A stretch of DNA of 64,000 nt from Arsenicibacter rosenii (GCF_001870735.1 NZ_MORL01000013.1:1-64000), one strand, 5' to 3'; positions 7,136 to 16,108 are shown, counted from the first letter of the stretch. The notes: generated by a model from the sequence alone, not told the origin. Made by a program: numbers and translations.

Positions 7136-7307
7136 GCAGTCCGGGTGCAGGTAAGCAAGCGTATTTTTTCAAAGGCATGACTCCCGCAGCCAACATCGGC
7201 GACCACTTTACCTGCCAGGTTGGTTTTTCAGGAAAGCACTGGTTTATCAGCCCTCCGAAATAAGGGTCATTACGGATTGTATCGATGTGGGCTTGAGGAT
7301 ATGGCAT
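7136..7307 (-). pseudogene. Truncated third gene of the HTTM operon
   Basis: A frame starts 3 bp after the stop of the HTTM gene and reads MPYPQAHIDTIRNDPYFGGL, then FPEKPTWQVKWSPMLAAGVM and a KKYACL segment. At about 7140 the sequence passes into the RND-pump fragment and the natural C-terminus is not discernible. The tight spacing suggests it was a real translationally coupled gene. Its family is not recognised. Confidence 0.45.
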
Positions 7308-7309
7308 AA

Positions 7310-8248
7310 CTAATGGCTTACTGTTGTCGAGGGAAGCGTTTTATGGGTAAAGTTCAGAGCCAGTATCATATCATTTATCCATCGCTTGTAGACCACCAGA
7401 TGATTAGGAAAAGCACACACATTGAGTCCGATAAGGAGGCTTCCAAAGAAAGGGAGATTCATAAAAAGTGCAATGCCGGCGTGTAAACCAAGTATTCCTA
7501 ACAACCAAACAGCGCCAATTTGCTTTTGCCAGATCGCCAGACCATATCCCAGTTCGAGCAGCAGTGTAAGCCATCCAAGTAACTGCCAGGCCCAGTCAAC
7601 ATGTCGAAAGGCATCGAGGTTAACAGACTGAAAAGCCGCTTTATGCAGCACTAACCAAACAGCATCACCCGTCCACCAGTCCTGCCCGAACGTTTTGCTA
7701 AAGCCCGCGAAGAAGTAAACGCAGCATAAAGTAATCTGTAAAAGCCCCTGATAGTAATAGGCGACAGAATGGCTCGAAGGCTGCTTCCTCCGGCTATCCA
7801 GCGACCATACCCTCGATACCGGTGCTACTACGCACCAGAAAAGGCCAAGTGCTGTAAAATAGTCTGAACCGTAAGAAACAAGATAGGCACTCTTTAGCCA
7901 AAGAAGATGTAGAAACCATGAAGCCAGGCTCACCAGACGGGTCCATTTTCCTAAACCCAGCAACAATAACGTCAGCAGATAACCAGCCCATGTAATTGAC
8001 AGATAAAGCAGTTCATCCGGTCCGTTAATAAAATAGCGGAGTTTTGTAAACCAGAGCGTTATATCCCAAAGGAAAATTTCATTGATTTCCGTTCGGATGT
8101 AACCTTGGCTGGCATATAAATTAACCATATCTGGCAGAGTGGATAAAGCGTGGACCAGGCTATGTAACGCTATCCAGATACGGAGAGCCGCCAGGGGATA
8201 AGCACTACCAGTTCCGCTAATTAAACGGGTTATGAAAGTAACAAACAT
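7310..8248 (-). CDS. HTTM-domain membrane protein
   Basis: The 312-residue protein has about eight hydrophobic segments (e.g. LLTLLLLGLGKWT, LQITLCCVYFFAGF, AVWLLGILGLHAGIALFMNL). Motifs such as FFAGFSKTFGQDWWTGDAVW and the LLELGY segment are typical of HTTM proteins, the membrane family that includes the vitamin K-dependent gamma-carboxylase. Bacterial members often occur beside secreted or modified peptides; activity is unproven. It is the middle gene of a leftward set with 6 bp to the gene upstream and 2 bp to the truncated gene downstream. Confidence 0.75.
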   Translation of the reverse strand: MFVTFITRLISGTGSAYPLAALRIWIALHSLVHALSTLPDMVNLYASQGYIRTEINEIFLWDITLWFTKLRYFINGPDELLYLSITWAGYLLTLLLLGLGKWTRLVSLASWFLHLLWLKSAYLVSYGSDYFTALGLFWCVVAPVSRVWSLDSRRKQPSSHSVAYYYQGLLQITLCCVYFFAGFSKTFGQDWWTGDAVWLVLHKAAFQSVNLDAFRHVDWAWQLLGWLTLLLELGYGLAIWQKQIGAVWLLGILGLHAGIALFMNLPFFGSLLIGLNVCAFPNHLVVYKRWINDMILALNFTHKTLPSTTVSH

Positions 8249-8254
8249 GACGGT

Positions 8255-8788
8255 CTATCGGCTAAAACTAAATTGACACAGCTGGTTGCGGCTTGGGCGA
8301 ACATCATCACGAAGGGCAGGAAGTGATTGCCGATAATAAGCACATTGGACACTATCGATTCCAGGGTACATTTCAAGCAATCGGGCGGCAATTGAAAAAC
8401 TTGCTAACTGTGCGATGTCTTTATCCTTTACAGTTTCGTCAACAATCGTATTAAACCGGCATATACTCTCCCTGCATTGAAGCAGTTTATCAGGCCTTAG
8501 AACCACAGACTGCCTATTGCGGAAAAGCCTGACTTCAAAAGAATAATCGTCACCAATATCAGGAGAGAAAAAAAGAAATCCGGCATCCAGACCCGTAAGC
8601 TGACCATACGTTTGCTGGAGTAAAGAGGTAAACTCATTATCCGTTAATGCGCCGATAGTCTGGTGAAAAAACGAGTTGTTGAATTGTGTCGCTTTCAGGA
8701 TTTTGGTCATGAATCCCAGGTTTACCAGGCCAATTGTCAAAAGGTGAACCAGCAGCCAGCTGATTCTTATAATTGAAGTAGTTTTCAT
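8255..8788 (-). CDS. Membrane-anchored partner protein of the HTTM gene
   Basis: The 177-residue protein has one N-terminal hydrophobic segment (ISWLLVHLLTIGLVNLGF), which is an anchor or uncleaved signal. A soluble domain follows, with SFEVRLFRNRQSVVLRPDKL and three cysteines near the C-terminal half. In bacterial HTTM loci a small anchored protein of this kind is often found next to the HTTM gene. No enzymatic motif is visible. It is co-transcribed with the HTTM gene by spacing. Confidence 0.6.
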   Translation of the reverse strand: MKTTSIIRISWLLVHLLTIGLVNLGFMTKILKATQFNNSFFHQTIGALTDNEFTSLLQQTYGQLTGLDAGFLFFSPDIGDDYSFEVRLFRNRQSVVLRPDKLLQCRESICRFNTIVDETVKDKDIAQLASFSIAARLLEMYPGIDSVQCAYYRQSLPALRDDVRPSRNQLCQFSFSR

Positions 8789-8806
8789 GCGATACAGGAG
8801 AAATAA

Positions 8807-8844
8807 ATTACCGGGGTAATTTCCGGGTCAATTACCCCGGTAAT
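8807..8844. terminator. Hairpin after the secreted 142-residue gene
   Basis: AATTACCCCGGTAAT (8830-8844) pairs with ATTACCGGGGTAATT (8807-8821), a 15-bp stem with an 8-nt loop. Each arm is itself nearly palindromic. It lies just after the stop of the leftward gene at 8849 and before the start of the anchored protein at 8788. Confidence 0.6.
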
Positions 8845-8848
8845 GTGC

Positions 8849-9277
8849 TTATTGATAACGCCGAAGCAGTTGTCGGGCTTTAAATGCTGCCGTCATTTGC
8901 GACGATTGCTCACGGTTCTTGTTTATGACCAGGACAATGACATAATCGCTCATTTGCGGCCCACTCCGGCCAATATTTATTGCCGAAGTATTGACAGACT
9001 TACCCCCAAATCTGACTGAAGCAGAGTTGAGTTTTCCATAGCTTTTGACCGAACCATCGGCCTCCACAACCTGGATGAAGCCAGCAGAAGGGTTTTCTGT
9101 TAACAACTGTTTCAGGCTGGCAGCATCTTGTCTAGTCAGTTTGACGGAATTGAGCATCACACCGTCGTTTTCCTGAACACCAACTTTGCCTTTGACAATA
9201 GCAAATGGTTCGAGTTGAGCGAATGCAGAAAGTGTGCATACGCAAAGGCACACGAAGAATAAAAGTGACTTTTTCAT
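8849..9277 (-). CDS. Secreted protein of unknown function
   Basis: The 142-residue protein has a clear Sec signal (MKKSLLFFVCLCVCTLSAFA, cleavage near residue 20). The mature part has repeated beta-like segments (VKGKVGVQENDGVMLNSVKL, SVRFGGKSVNTSAINI) and a basic C-terminus (KARQLLRRYQ). No cysteines remain in the mature chain. It lies upstream of the HTTM set, separated by a hairpin. The family is not recognised. Confidence 0.65.
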   Translation of the reverse strand: MKKSLLFFVCLCVCTLSAFAQLEPFAIVKGKVGVQENDGVMLNSVKLTRQDAASLKQLLTENPSAGFIQVVEADGSVKSYGKLNSASVRFGGKSVNTSAINIGRSGPQMSDYVIVLVINKNREQSSQMTAAFKARQLLRRYQ

Positions 9278-9408
9278 AAGGGATTTTGTTAAAAATGAAA
9301 CCTGACAGTCAATTTTCCGGCTTGACTATGACAAAGGTCTATTCAATTTCAACCATCCGAAATACCACGATAATGTGACTCTTGCTCTAATCCTGAACGA
9401 AAAACAAA

Positions 9409-9435
9409 AAGGTCAAACCCGGAAGGTTTGACCTT
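9409..9435 (-). terminator. Terminator of the NarL-type operon
   Basis: On the minus strand AAGGTCAAACC-TTCCG-GGTTTGACCTT is followed by TTTGTTTTT. It lies 26 bp after the stop of the response regulator gene. Confidence 0.8.
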
Positions 9436-9460
9436 ACTTAACAGTTACTGACCGATATCT

Positions 9461-10081
9461 TCAGGGCCTGTATTTTGCTAAGGCCTCAGTGACAGAGTGC
9501 ACATGTAATTTCTCATAAATACGCTTTATGTGGGTGCGAACCGTTTCGATACTAATGCCCAGTTCGGCAGCTACCAGTTTGTAGCTCATACCCTGTGCCA
9601 GGTAATGAAGCACCTGACCCTCACGGGCCGTGAGTTGATCCAGCTCGGTGGCATGCTGAGCGCGGGACGGGAATGTAGCAATCACTTTACGGGCGATACT
9701 CGGCGACATGGGAGCCCCTCCTGCATAGACATCCCGAATAGCCTGAATGATCCCTTCCGGAGACGTCAGCTTGAGCAAATAACCCGAAGCTCCCGCACAT
9801 AATGCGCGGAACACCCGATCATCATCATCGAATACCGTGAGCATCAATACTTCCACTCCAGGGAATTCGCGGTGCAGGCTTCCTACTGCCTGAATACCAT
9901 CACGACCAGGCAGCTCAATGTCCATGAGTACCACGTCGGGCCGGAGCCGAAACACCTGATCGTTGGTGCGCAGGCAATCGCCATAAGCTCCTGCAAGGGT
10001 GAAATCCTCTGTATCGGTAATAAGCGTGCTGAGCGCTTCGCGCAGGGGTTCGTTATCTTCAAAAATCAAAATGCGGATCAT
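9461..10081 (-). CDS. NarL/FixJ-family response regulator
   Basis: The 206-residue protein has a receiver domain (1-120: acidic pair FEDN, phospho-acceptor Asp54 in VLMDIELPG, Thr in MLTVFDDDD, Lys in YLLKLTSP). A LuxR-type HTH follows (about 145-200: LTAREGQVLHYLAQGMSYKLVAAELGIS). It is phosphorylated by the kinase encoded 4 bp upstream and binds DNA as an output. Target genes are unknown. It is the last gene of a leftward operon and is followed by a strong terminator. Confidence 0.95.
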   Translation of the reverse strand: MIRILIFEDNEPLREALSTLITDTEDFTLAGAYGDCLRTNDQVFRLRPDVVLMDIELPGRDGIQAVGSLHREFPGVEVLMLTVFDDDDRVFRALCAGASGYLLKLTSPEGIIQAIRDVYAGGAPMSPSIARKVIATFPSRAQHATELDQLTAREGQVLHYLAQGMSYKLVAAELGISIETVRTHIKRIYEKLHVHSVTEALAKYRP

Positions 10082-10085
10082 ACGT

Positions 10086-11213
10086 TTATTTTAGTTGTAT
10101 TGTTGTCCCTTGCCCGGGTTCAGACTCCACGGTAATGGTGGCTCCCAGACGGATGGCGCGGGCGTGCATATTGCGCAGGCCGTTACCCCCTCCGCTGCGA
10201 GCCTGTGGCTGGGCGACATTGAAGCCTCTACCATTATCGCGAATCGTCAGGCGAAGACCGAATGATGAATTTTTCTCCGCTTCGCAGGTCAGGTGGACGT
10301 GTACCTGTGAGGCTTCACTGTAACGGACAGCGTTGGTCAGCGCTTCCTTGTAAACCATAAAAAAGTCGTGCCGTTGCTCAAGCGACAGATTCAGGCTCAA
10401 AACGGCCGTATCGGCCTCGAAGCGGAGAAATATGTCAGTCTCTGCAATAAGTTCGTTGGCTACATCCTGCATCCGGGCTACTACATGAGGCATAGAGTCG
10501 TGTTGAGGATTGATACTCCAGACAATGTCGCTCATTGCTCCCATAACCTGCCGGGCAGTCTGACCAATACGATCGATGGATTGACGCGCACGATCGGGAT
10601 CTTTGTGGGTAGCATTGGCCGCGGAGCGGCTCAGGATACTAATAGAGCTTAGGTAGCTGCCCATATCGTCGTGAAGATCGCGGGCGATGCGGTCGCGGGT
10701 TTGTTGCAGATGAATCTGTTGTCGAAGCTTATATAGATAGAAAAAATAAAAGATGATCCCTGCAAGCATACAAGCCAGGACAAAAACTAAAGGACTAAAC
10801 CACCATTTTTGCCAAAACAAAGCCTCCACCTCCACTACGAGTCTTTTGGCTATACCCGGATTATTTTTATCGCGGATAATCAGAACGTACTGTCCTTCCG
10901 GAATATTTGAGTAGTATATATAATCGTTTTTTGTAAGAATGAAGCAGGACTCGAGGCCGGCAAGCTGATACTCGACCATGTGGTACGGAGCAGAGTGGTG
11001 AAAATGAACAAAAACGTAATTCTGATTTTGTCTGAGCTTTACCGTATCCCTGACAGGACTAACTCTGAAGGGTGCCAGCCGGTTCGTATAATACATCACC
11101 GGCGACACTACCGAGTCAATGACGATCTGTTGAGGCATCCCCGACAAAGGGATCAGCCCGATTAGCCATCCCAGCCATTGCCTATTTCCTTGCCAGATAA
11201 AAGCCCCTCGCAT
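10086..11213 (-). CDS. Sensor histidine kinase (HisKA_3 type) with Y_Y_Y-like sensor
   Basis: The 375-residue protein has an N-terminal hydrophobic segment and a periplasmic part of about 100 residues. That part resembles the beta-sandwich Y_Y_Y module found in front of Bacteroidota kinases (YQLAGLESCF, IPEGQYVLIIR). One TM helix (about 137-161) is followed by the dimerisation box DRIARDLHDDMGSYLSS with His181, and HATPase motifs NAVRYSEA, DNGRGF and GNGLRNMHAR. No beta-propeller is present, so it is a short form of the hybrid-type sensors. The start overlaps the upstream membrane-protein gene by 32 bp. Confidence 0.9.
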   Translation of the reverse strand: MRGAFIWQGNRQWLGWLIGLIPLSGMPQQIVIDSVVSPVMYYTNRLAPFRVSPVRDTVKLRQNQNYVFVHFHHSAPYHMVEYQLAGLESCFILTKNDYIYYSNIPEGQYVLIIRDKNNPGIAKRLVVEVEALFWQKWWFSPLVFVLACMLAGIIFYFFYLYKLRQQIHLQQTRDRIARDLHDDMGSYLSSISILSRSAANATHKDPDRARQSIDRIGQTARQVMGAMSDIVWSINPQHDSMPHVVARMQDVANELIAETDIFLRFEADTAVLSLNLSLEQRHDFFMVYKEALTNAVRYSEASQVHVHLTCEAEKNSSFGLRLTIRDNGRGFNVAQPQARSGGGNGLRNMHARAIRLGATITVESEPGQGTTIQLK

Positions 11214-11829
11214 ACAAAATGTTTTCAGCCACGCTGGTTAGATAGGTAAACGAAAAAAGAAGGTAGGCGCCGGCAAGCGAATTGTTCAGTACGTAGTTAG
11301 CAAAAAGACTATCCGCAAACGTAAATACCTTCTTGATTAAAACAGCTGTAAACATCCAGAAGAGAGGCTTGCGACTCAACCCAATCAATGTCTGCATCAC
11401 CAGTTTTCTCAGACAAAAAAGACATCCGATTATAATCCAGCCATTAGCTATACTACCTGAAAATGCATTGTGTTGATCAGAACCCGCAATCCAGCCAAAA
11501 TCAAAGGCGAATACCAACAGAACCAGTCCGGCTGAGAACGTGATTAACTGTCGGGGTAGCCGTTCTTTCACAAAAAACAGTAGAATTATAACCCGGCTAA
11601 TGAACATATTCAGGGTAAAAAGATAACCCAAATACAGATTATGAATGTTTTTAGCCGACAATATCCAGGACGCGGTGTCAATAAGACAAGCGATAAGAAT
11701 CGACACCAAAAAAATCCGCAAAATATTGTCTAGTTTTGACCAGTATATACATCCTACCCAAACCGGAAGTATATATGAGATCATTTGCAAATAAAATGAA
11801 CCGTAGTAAAGGTCAGGTAGCGAAAACAT
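11182..11829 (-). CDS. Multi-pass membrane protein preceding the sensor kinase
   Basis: The 215-residue protein has about seven hydrophobic segments (LQMISYILPVWVGCIYW, IFLVSILIACLIDTASWIL, VIILLFFVKERL, LVLLVFAFDFGWIAG and others). No catalytic motif is seen. Bacteroidota two-component operons often include such a 7-TM-like protein. The overlap with the kinase gene suggests it helps sense or position the kinase; this is inference. Confidence 0.7.
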   Translation of the reverse strand: MFSLPDLYYGSFYLQMISYILPVWVGCIYWSKLDNILRIFLVSILIACLIDTASWILSAKNIHNLYLGYLFTLNMFISRVIILLFFVKERLPRQLITFSAGLVLLVFAFDFGWIAGSDQHNAFSGSIANGWIIIGCLFCLRKLVMQTLIGLSRKPLFWMFTAVLIKKVFTFADSLFANYVLNNSLAGAYLLFSFTYLTSVAENILYARGFYLARK

Positions 11830-11838
11830 AAGCTTATC

Positions 11839-12636
11839 TTACTCGAAAGCAGGCCTACAAATATTGGTAGGATTCGGGGGGCAACCAAGTGGTTCTTCGC
11901 CGGCCGGTCCAAGCGTTATCCAATCGGGATTGACACTGAATACGAGAAACAATTTTTTCAGCAGATTATCATAAGCAAACCGAATATTGATTCCTTTGTT
12001 ACCTTCTCCAACTACAAAAGTATTATAGATTTCTTCCAGACGTTTTTTCCCGATAATATTGCCTTCGTAGATAACAATCTCTTTATTGTTCGGATCGCGT
12101 ATAAGGGACTCCAGTCCGGGAAATATTGTATTTCGGGCAGAGTGTGACCACTGTTTAACGTCCTGGTCAATATCCCGGATAACCCTTGTATCACTAATCC
12201 ATTCAAAATCACTGGATATCCGAGAAGGAAACTTTGTTGTTTTCCCCACGAGCGAAGTACAAACACTGGCTGGTATAGTTCGCTGATCAGCCTCTGGCTT
12301 TGCAAAAATCAGCCGGATACGGAGATAGGCATGATTACCAGTCCTTAATACGCCCGACTTTTTCCATGGCTTCTCCTGTCGAGGCATAGCATAGCAAAAC
12401 ACAACAGCATACAGGTCTTCGTTTAGTTCGCTATCCTGAGTGCGAGGATTCAGGATTTGCTGCCAATGCCGTGCCGAAATAAAATAGGAAGGTTGACCGG
12501 GAACCCGCCCATTAAAGGCATCAATACATCTTTGGATATAATCTTTCCGATGTTCTTGAAAGAGCCCTTCTTCAGGGGCATAATCGGAGAGATTCGGGAA
12601 ATTGGAGGTAGAGAAAAAAGTGGCCATAAAGCTCAT
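11839..12636 (-). CDS. Unknown cytosolic protein, first gene of the NarL-type operon
   Basis: The 265-residue protein has no signal peptide or membrane segment. Met4 (MATFFSTSNFPNLSDYAPEE) is an equally possible start. Mixed alpha/beta composition includes YFISARHWQQIL, LYAVVFCYAMP and VIYEGNIIGKKRLEEIY. The C-terminus is Pro/Cys-rich (CPPNPTNICRP). I do not recognise the family. Nine base pairs separate it from the membrane-protein gene, so it probably belongs to the same signalling operon. Confidence 0.6.
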   Translation of the reverse strand: MSFMATFFSTSNFPNLSDYAPEEGLFQEHRKDYIQRCIDAFNGRVPGQPSYFISARHWQQILNPRTQDSELNEDLYAVVFCYAMPRQEKPWKKSGVLRTGNHAYLRIRLIFAKPEADQRTIPASVCTSLVGKTTKFPSRISSDFEWISDTRVIRDIDQDVKQWSHSARNTIFPGLESLIRDPNNKEIVIYEGNIIGKKRLEEIYNTFVVGEGNKGINIRFAYDNLLKKLFLVFSVNPDWITLGPAGEEPLGCPPNPTNICRPAFE

Positions 12637-12833
12637 GCTATCTTAAGACTAAATGCAAAGTAACTATTATTCTCTGGTCTCCCGCTATCCCATAAACATG
12701 TGACCCCTTTCAGGCCTTATTTAAGTTTTCAGGAAGTAAACGGGACTTCATTTATATTCGTCCTACACCCATAACCCAATTACCGCAGCAGGACAAATTT
12801 ATTTTTTGAAGGCAGTTAACTCTGCTTTCATCG

Positions 12834-13970
12834 TCATTGCTGAATTTCCGGAGAAACAACGACAAAATCATACTTGTAAAGAAGCTGATAGATATCCTCT
12901 GAAAGCGTCTTATCATTGGCATAGCGTACACGGAGCGGGCGTAAATCAATAACTACCCATTTTTCCTTATCGTACAGCTGTAGAAATTCCCTCGGGTATT
13001 CGGGTTGGGAGCTGGCAAGATCATCAATAACTTTGCCGTCTTCGGTAGTGTAGCGAAGCATAAACCAGACATTGGTAAAGTTAGTCTGATTGTGCTGGGC
13101 CAGTTCATAGACCGAATTCCCGATGTCATACAGAGAAGTCATCAGATTCAGCCCTTTTGCCAGATGATTGGCTCCCATTTTAAAAAACACTTTCTCGTGC
13201 CGGGTCTTTGTGTGATCATAATACGTATAGAAGTTCTTTTTCATCAATGAAGCCCGCATAAGCGAGTTTTCTTCTCTGTAAATACGACCGGACACCTTGA
13301 TATCATCCAGAACCCGTTTATAGTTTTCCTGCGGGATACCGTTTCGTAAACTGTCCAGCAGCTTAACCTTAGGCATCCACCATCTGGCCAGCAGACTATC
13401 ACGAACAGCTTTATAGGCCCGCTTTACTTTGGGTGACTGGGCATTATAGACCCGGTTAATCGCATACGGGAAAGCCATCTGAAACTCCTGATCGATTCCC
13501 CAGATCGAGTACTTGTATGTTCCGGCGGCGGCCAGCATCCGGGCATCGTCACGGGTTTTAAAGAAAGGGAACGTGCCGTATTTGGGATGATCCTTTGAGA
13601 CTACAGACAGACTGTCCCACGGATTTTTATAGCCGGCAATCCGGGAGAGTTCCGAAGCCACAAACGGGCTTACTTCGACACACCAATTCTTAAACCCATA
13701 GCCTGATGCCCGTTCAAGGGCATAGCTTGCCAGTTGAGAAAGCAACGGGGAGTTGTGATATTCACCCCAGCCAACAAACTGATTTTCAGCAAAGTGTTTT
13801 TCCAGTATATCCCAGCCTGAACCGGTTGGCTTTTGTCCGTCAAACGTAAATGTACTTATACTACGGAACAGGTACTTGTTAAATCTGGCAGAGTCACTAA
13901 TCGCTTTTTCTTTCTGCCCGTAGCATGTCGTTACAATAAGCAGACTAACAACGAGTAAATAGTTTTTCAT
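12834..13970 (-). CDS. Secreted protein related to erythromycin-esterase-like/EreA fold
   Basis: The protein has 378 residues from Met at 13970; nine codons upstream remain open. The signal peptide is MKNYLLVVSLLIVTTCYG. The mature chain contains VGWGEYHNSPLLSQL, NWCVEVSPF and YSIWGIDQEF, whose spacing recalls the GE.H, E and D motifs of EreA/ChaN-like hydrolases, though the usual second His is not obvious. HTRHEKVFFKMGANHLAKG carries further histidines. It may be a secreted hydrolase, but the family match is loose. It should not be read as macrolide resistance. Confidence 0.55.
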   Translation of the reverse strand: MKNYLLVVSLLIVTTCYGQKEKAISDSARFNKYLFRSISTFTFDGQKPTGSGWDILEKHFAENQFVGWGEYHNSPLLSQLASYALERASGYGFKNWCVEVSPFVASELSRIAGYKNPWDSLSVVSKDHPKYGTFPFFKTRDDARMLAAAGTYKYSIWGIDQEFQMAFPYAINRVYNAQSPKVKRAYKAVRDSLLARWWMPKVKLLDSLRNGIPQENYKRVLDDIKVSGRIYREENSLMRASLMKKNFYTYYDHTKTRHEKVFFKMGANHLAKGLNLMTSLYDIGNSVYELAQHNQTNFTNVWFMLRYTTEDGKVIDDLASSQPEYPREFLQLYDKEKWVVIDLRPLRVRYANDKTLSEDIYQLLYKYDFVVVSPEIQQ

Positions 13971-14015
13971 CGTGAGTGAATGAGGTTTATTGATCAAATC
14001 CGGTAAGTTTATGGA

Positions 14016-14051
14016 GTTGATAAAGGCAGATCAAAAACCGCTTTTATCAAC
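14016..14051. promoter_or_regulatory. Inverted repeat between the EreA-like and LytS-like genes
   Basis: GTTGATAAA (14016-14024) and TTTATCAAC (14043-14051) form a 9-bp inverted repeat in the divergent promoter region, with GC/GC continuing the pairing after one mismatch. It may be an operator or an mRNA hairpin. Confidence 0.35.
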
Positions 14052-14122
14052 AGGAAACGCTCCAAATTACCGGAAAAATCAATATATGTCCTGTTTTGGT
14101 GGTAATTTAATAATGCCCCCTT

Positions 14123-15277
14123 GTGTTCAGTAGTTCTTGCTATGCTGCCTCTTTATTACCAGGGAGACATCAAAAGGCACAGGATCGCTGCCGGTTGATC
14201 TTTCAGCGCTTACATCCAAAAGCCACATGCTTTAATTTGCCGGCTTCATTCACATATCGCTTCCGGGTTAAATGGACCGCCCTGCTGGGTGCCCTGTCGT
14301 TCGGCATCGTTGTCCCGACGTTTTTTATCCCCACCGAATTCGGCACAACCGCCCATTATCTGTCCATCCTGGTCGCAACCGTTACCAGCTATGTTATCTG
14401 GGAAGGCAGTAAATTCATTCAGGCCCTCACCCTCTATTTCTTTCCATGGGAAAAAAGTATTGCCAAACACCTGGTCTTCGAAATTCTGGGGATCTTTCTG
14501 TTTTCGTCGCTGGCACTGATTACGGGCATCGTTACCCACAGCAAGCTGGTATCGTCGGTGGTCATAACGGCCGGCATCGTGATTCAGAATAACTTTGTCT
14601 CGTTTTTGCTGGCGCTGCTCTTCATCGCTTTCAACGAAGGTGCCTTTCTGTTTAACCAATGGAAACTGTCGCTCGTTGAGCAGGAACGGCTGCGGCAGGA
14701 AAATCTGGTGGCCAGGCTGGAAGGGCTGAAAAAACAACTGGACCCGCATTTTTTGTTTAATTCTCTGAGCGTACTCAGCGGTGTTGTTTACAAAGATCCG
14801 GCCCTGGCAGATCTTTATATCACGAAGCTGGCGCAGGTATACCGCTATCTGCTCGACCATAATGAGGAACGGCAGGTCCGGTTACAGGAAGAAATCAGCG
14901 TGGTACAGGCTTATTGTTTTTTGCTGAATGTGCGGTTCTACAACAAAATCACCATCTCCATTCAGGAACCCCTGCCCGATCGGTTCGTCCTTCCGCTGTC
15001 GCTCCAATTGTTGGTGGAAAATGCGGTGAAGCATAATTTTATTTCCGACGAACACCCGCTGACACTGACAATTTACCTGCAGGACGATTTGCTGTGGGTC
15101 GAAAACAGCCTTAACAAAAAGGAGTCGCCCGAACGGTCACCACAAATCGGCCTGAATAACCTGCAGGCGCGGTATGCCTTTGTAACAGACCGTCCGATAG
15201 TAATCCAGGAAGACAGGCAGCGGTTTCGGGTCGGCCTTCCGCTTTTACGTGAATCGTATGAAAGTGCTAATCATTGA
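14123..15277 (+). CDS. LytS/YehU-family sensor histidine kinase
   Basis: The 384-residue protein has an N-terminal region with four hydrophobic segments between about 52 and 172, and no periplasmic domain. The His_kinase domain follows (LKKQLDPHFLFNSL, His209; YRYLLDHNEE), then an ATPase part (LPLSLQLLVENAVKHNF, GLNNLQARYAF). The true start may be internal, since the first 45 residues are unlike a membrane leader. The LytTR regulator gene overlaps its end, so the two form a two-component pair. Confidence 0.85.
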   Translation: MFSSSCYAASLLPGRHQKAQDRCRLIFQRLHPKATCFNLPASFTYRFRVKWTALLGALSFGIVVPTFFIPTEFGTTAHYLSILVATVTSYVIWEGSKFIQALTLYFFPWEKSIAKHLVFEILGIFLFSSLALITGIVTHSKLVSSVVITAGIVIQNNFVSFLLALLFIAFNEGAFLFNQWKLSLVEQERLRQENLVARLEGLKKQLDPHFLFNSLSVLSGVVYKDPALADLYITKLAQVYRYLLDHNEERQVRLQEEISVVQAYCFLLNVRFYNKITISIQEPLPDRFVLPLSLQLLVENAVKHNFISDEHPLTLTIYLQDDLLWVENSLNKKESPERSPQIGLNNLQARYAFVTDRPIVIQEDRQRFRVGLPLLRESYESANH

Positions 15278-16010
15278 AGATGAATTTTTCTCGGCCGAAA
15301 AGCTCCGCCATTTGCTGCTCCAGATCAATCCGGCCATCGAGATACTGGCGGTATTGCCCTCCGTTGCCAAAGCGCTCATCTGGTTCAGAAGCAATCCGGA
15401 GCCAGACCTGATCTTCTCAGACATCCGGCTGGAAGACAAGGAAAGTTTTGCCCTTTTCAACGAAATTGCCATCGATGCCCCGATTATTTATACCACCGCT
15501 TATGACCAATACGCCATTCAGGCCTTCAAGCAAAACAGTATTGACTACCTGCTCAAACCTATCGATAGCACGGAACTCAGGGCAGCCTTGAAAAAATTTG
15601 AAAATCAGGAACTGAGACTGCTGAAAAAATCGCTTGAGGCCGGTCCGCTTACGGCTCCCGGTCAGGCGAAACCCAAAGAACGGTTTCTGGTCAAGAAAGG
15701 GAATGCCATGACGTTTGTCAAAATGCAGGATGTGGCTTATTTCAGAAGCGATCAGAAACTAACCTTTCTGGTTACGTCCGACGGGCAGAAGTTCATCATT
15801 GACACCTCCCTGGACGAGGTCCAGGAGCAGGTTGACCCGCGCCTTTTTGCCCGTATCAGCCGAAACCGGCTTGTATCGATTGACAGCATCCAGAAAATCC
15901 ATCCGCATTTTAATGGCCGGCTGAAGCTCGATCTGCTCCCGGCCGACGACGAAGAAGTCTTTGTCAGCCGCGACCGTGTTCAGGCCTTCAAAGACTGGGT
16001 AAATTCCTGA
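15258..16010 (+). CDS. LytTR-family response regulator
   Basis: The protein has 250 residues from MKVLIIEDE; an ATG three codons upstream is also possible. The receiver domain has Asp55 in LIFSDIRLED and Lys in YLLKPIDS. The C-terminal LytTR DNA-binding domain (about 140-250) has RFLVKKGNAMTFVKMQDVAY and ARISRNRLVSIDSI. Genes of this type often control cell-surface or envelope functions; no target site was identified here. It overlaps the kinase gene by 20 bp. Confidence 0.92.
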   Translation: MKVLIIEDEFFSAEKLRHLLLQINPAIEILAVLPSVAKALIWFRSNPEPDLIFSDIRLEDKESFALFNEIAIDAPIIYTTAYDQYAIQAFKQNSIDYLLKPIDSTELRAALKKFENQELRLLKKSLEAGPLTAPGQAKPKERFLVKKGNAMTFVKMQDVAYFRSDQKLTFLVTSDGQKFIIDTSLDEVQEQVDPRLFARISRNRLVSIDSIQKIHPHFNGRLKLDLLPADDEEVFVSRDRVQAFKDWVNS

Positions 16011-16108
16011 CGCTCCTTCTTAACAGCATTATCCCTCAGACAGGATTTCAGGAACTTCCCCCGGTTGTTTGCAGGCCCTGAGAACAAATTCTGCTGCGAT
16101 TCGGTCTG

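Noticed and set aside
12834-13970. Macrolide resistance by the EreA-like protein
   Set aside because: Only GE.H-like motifs match; the protein is secreted and the second catalytic His is not clear. The fold is possible but resistance is not supported.
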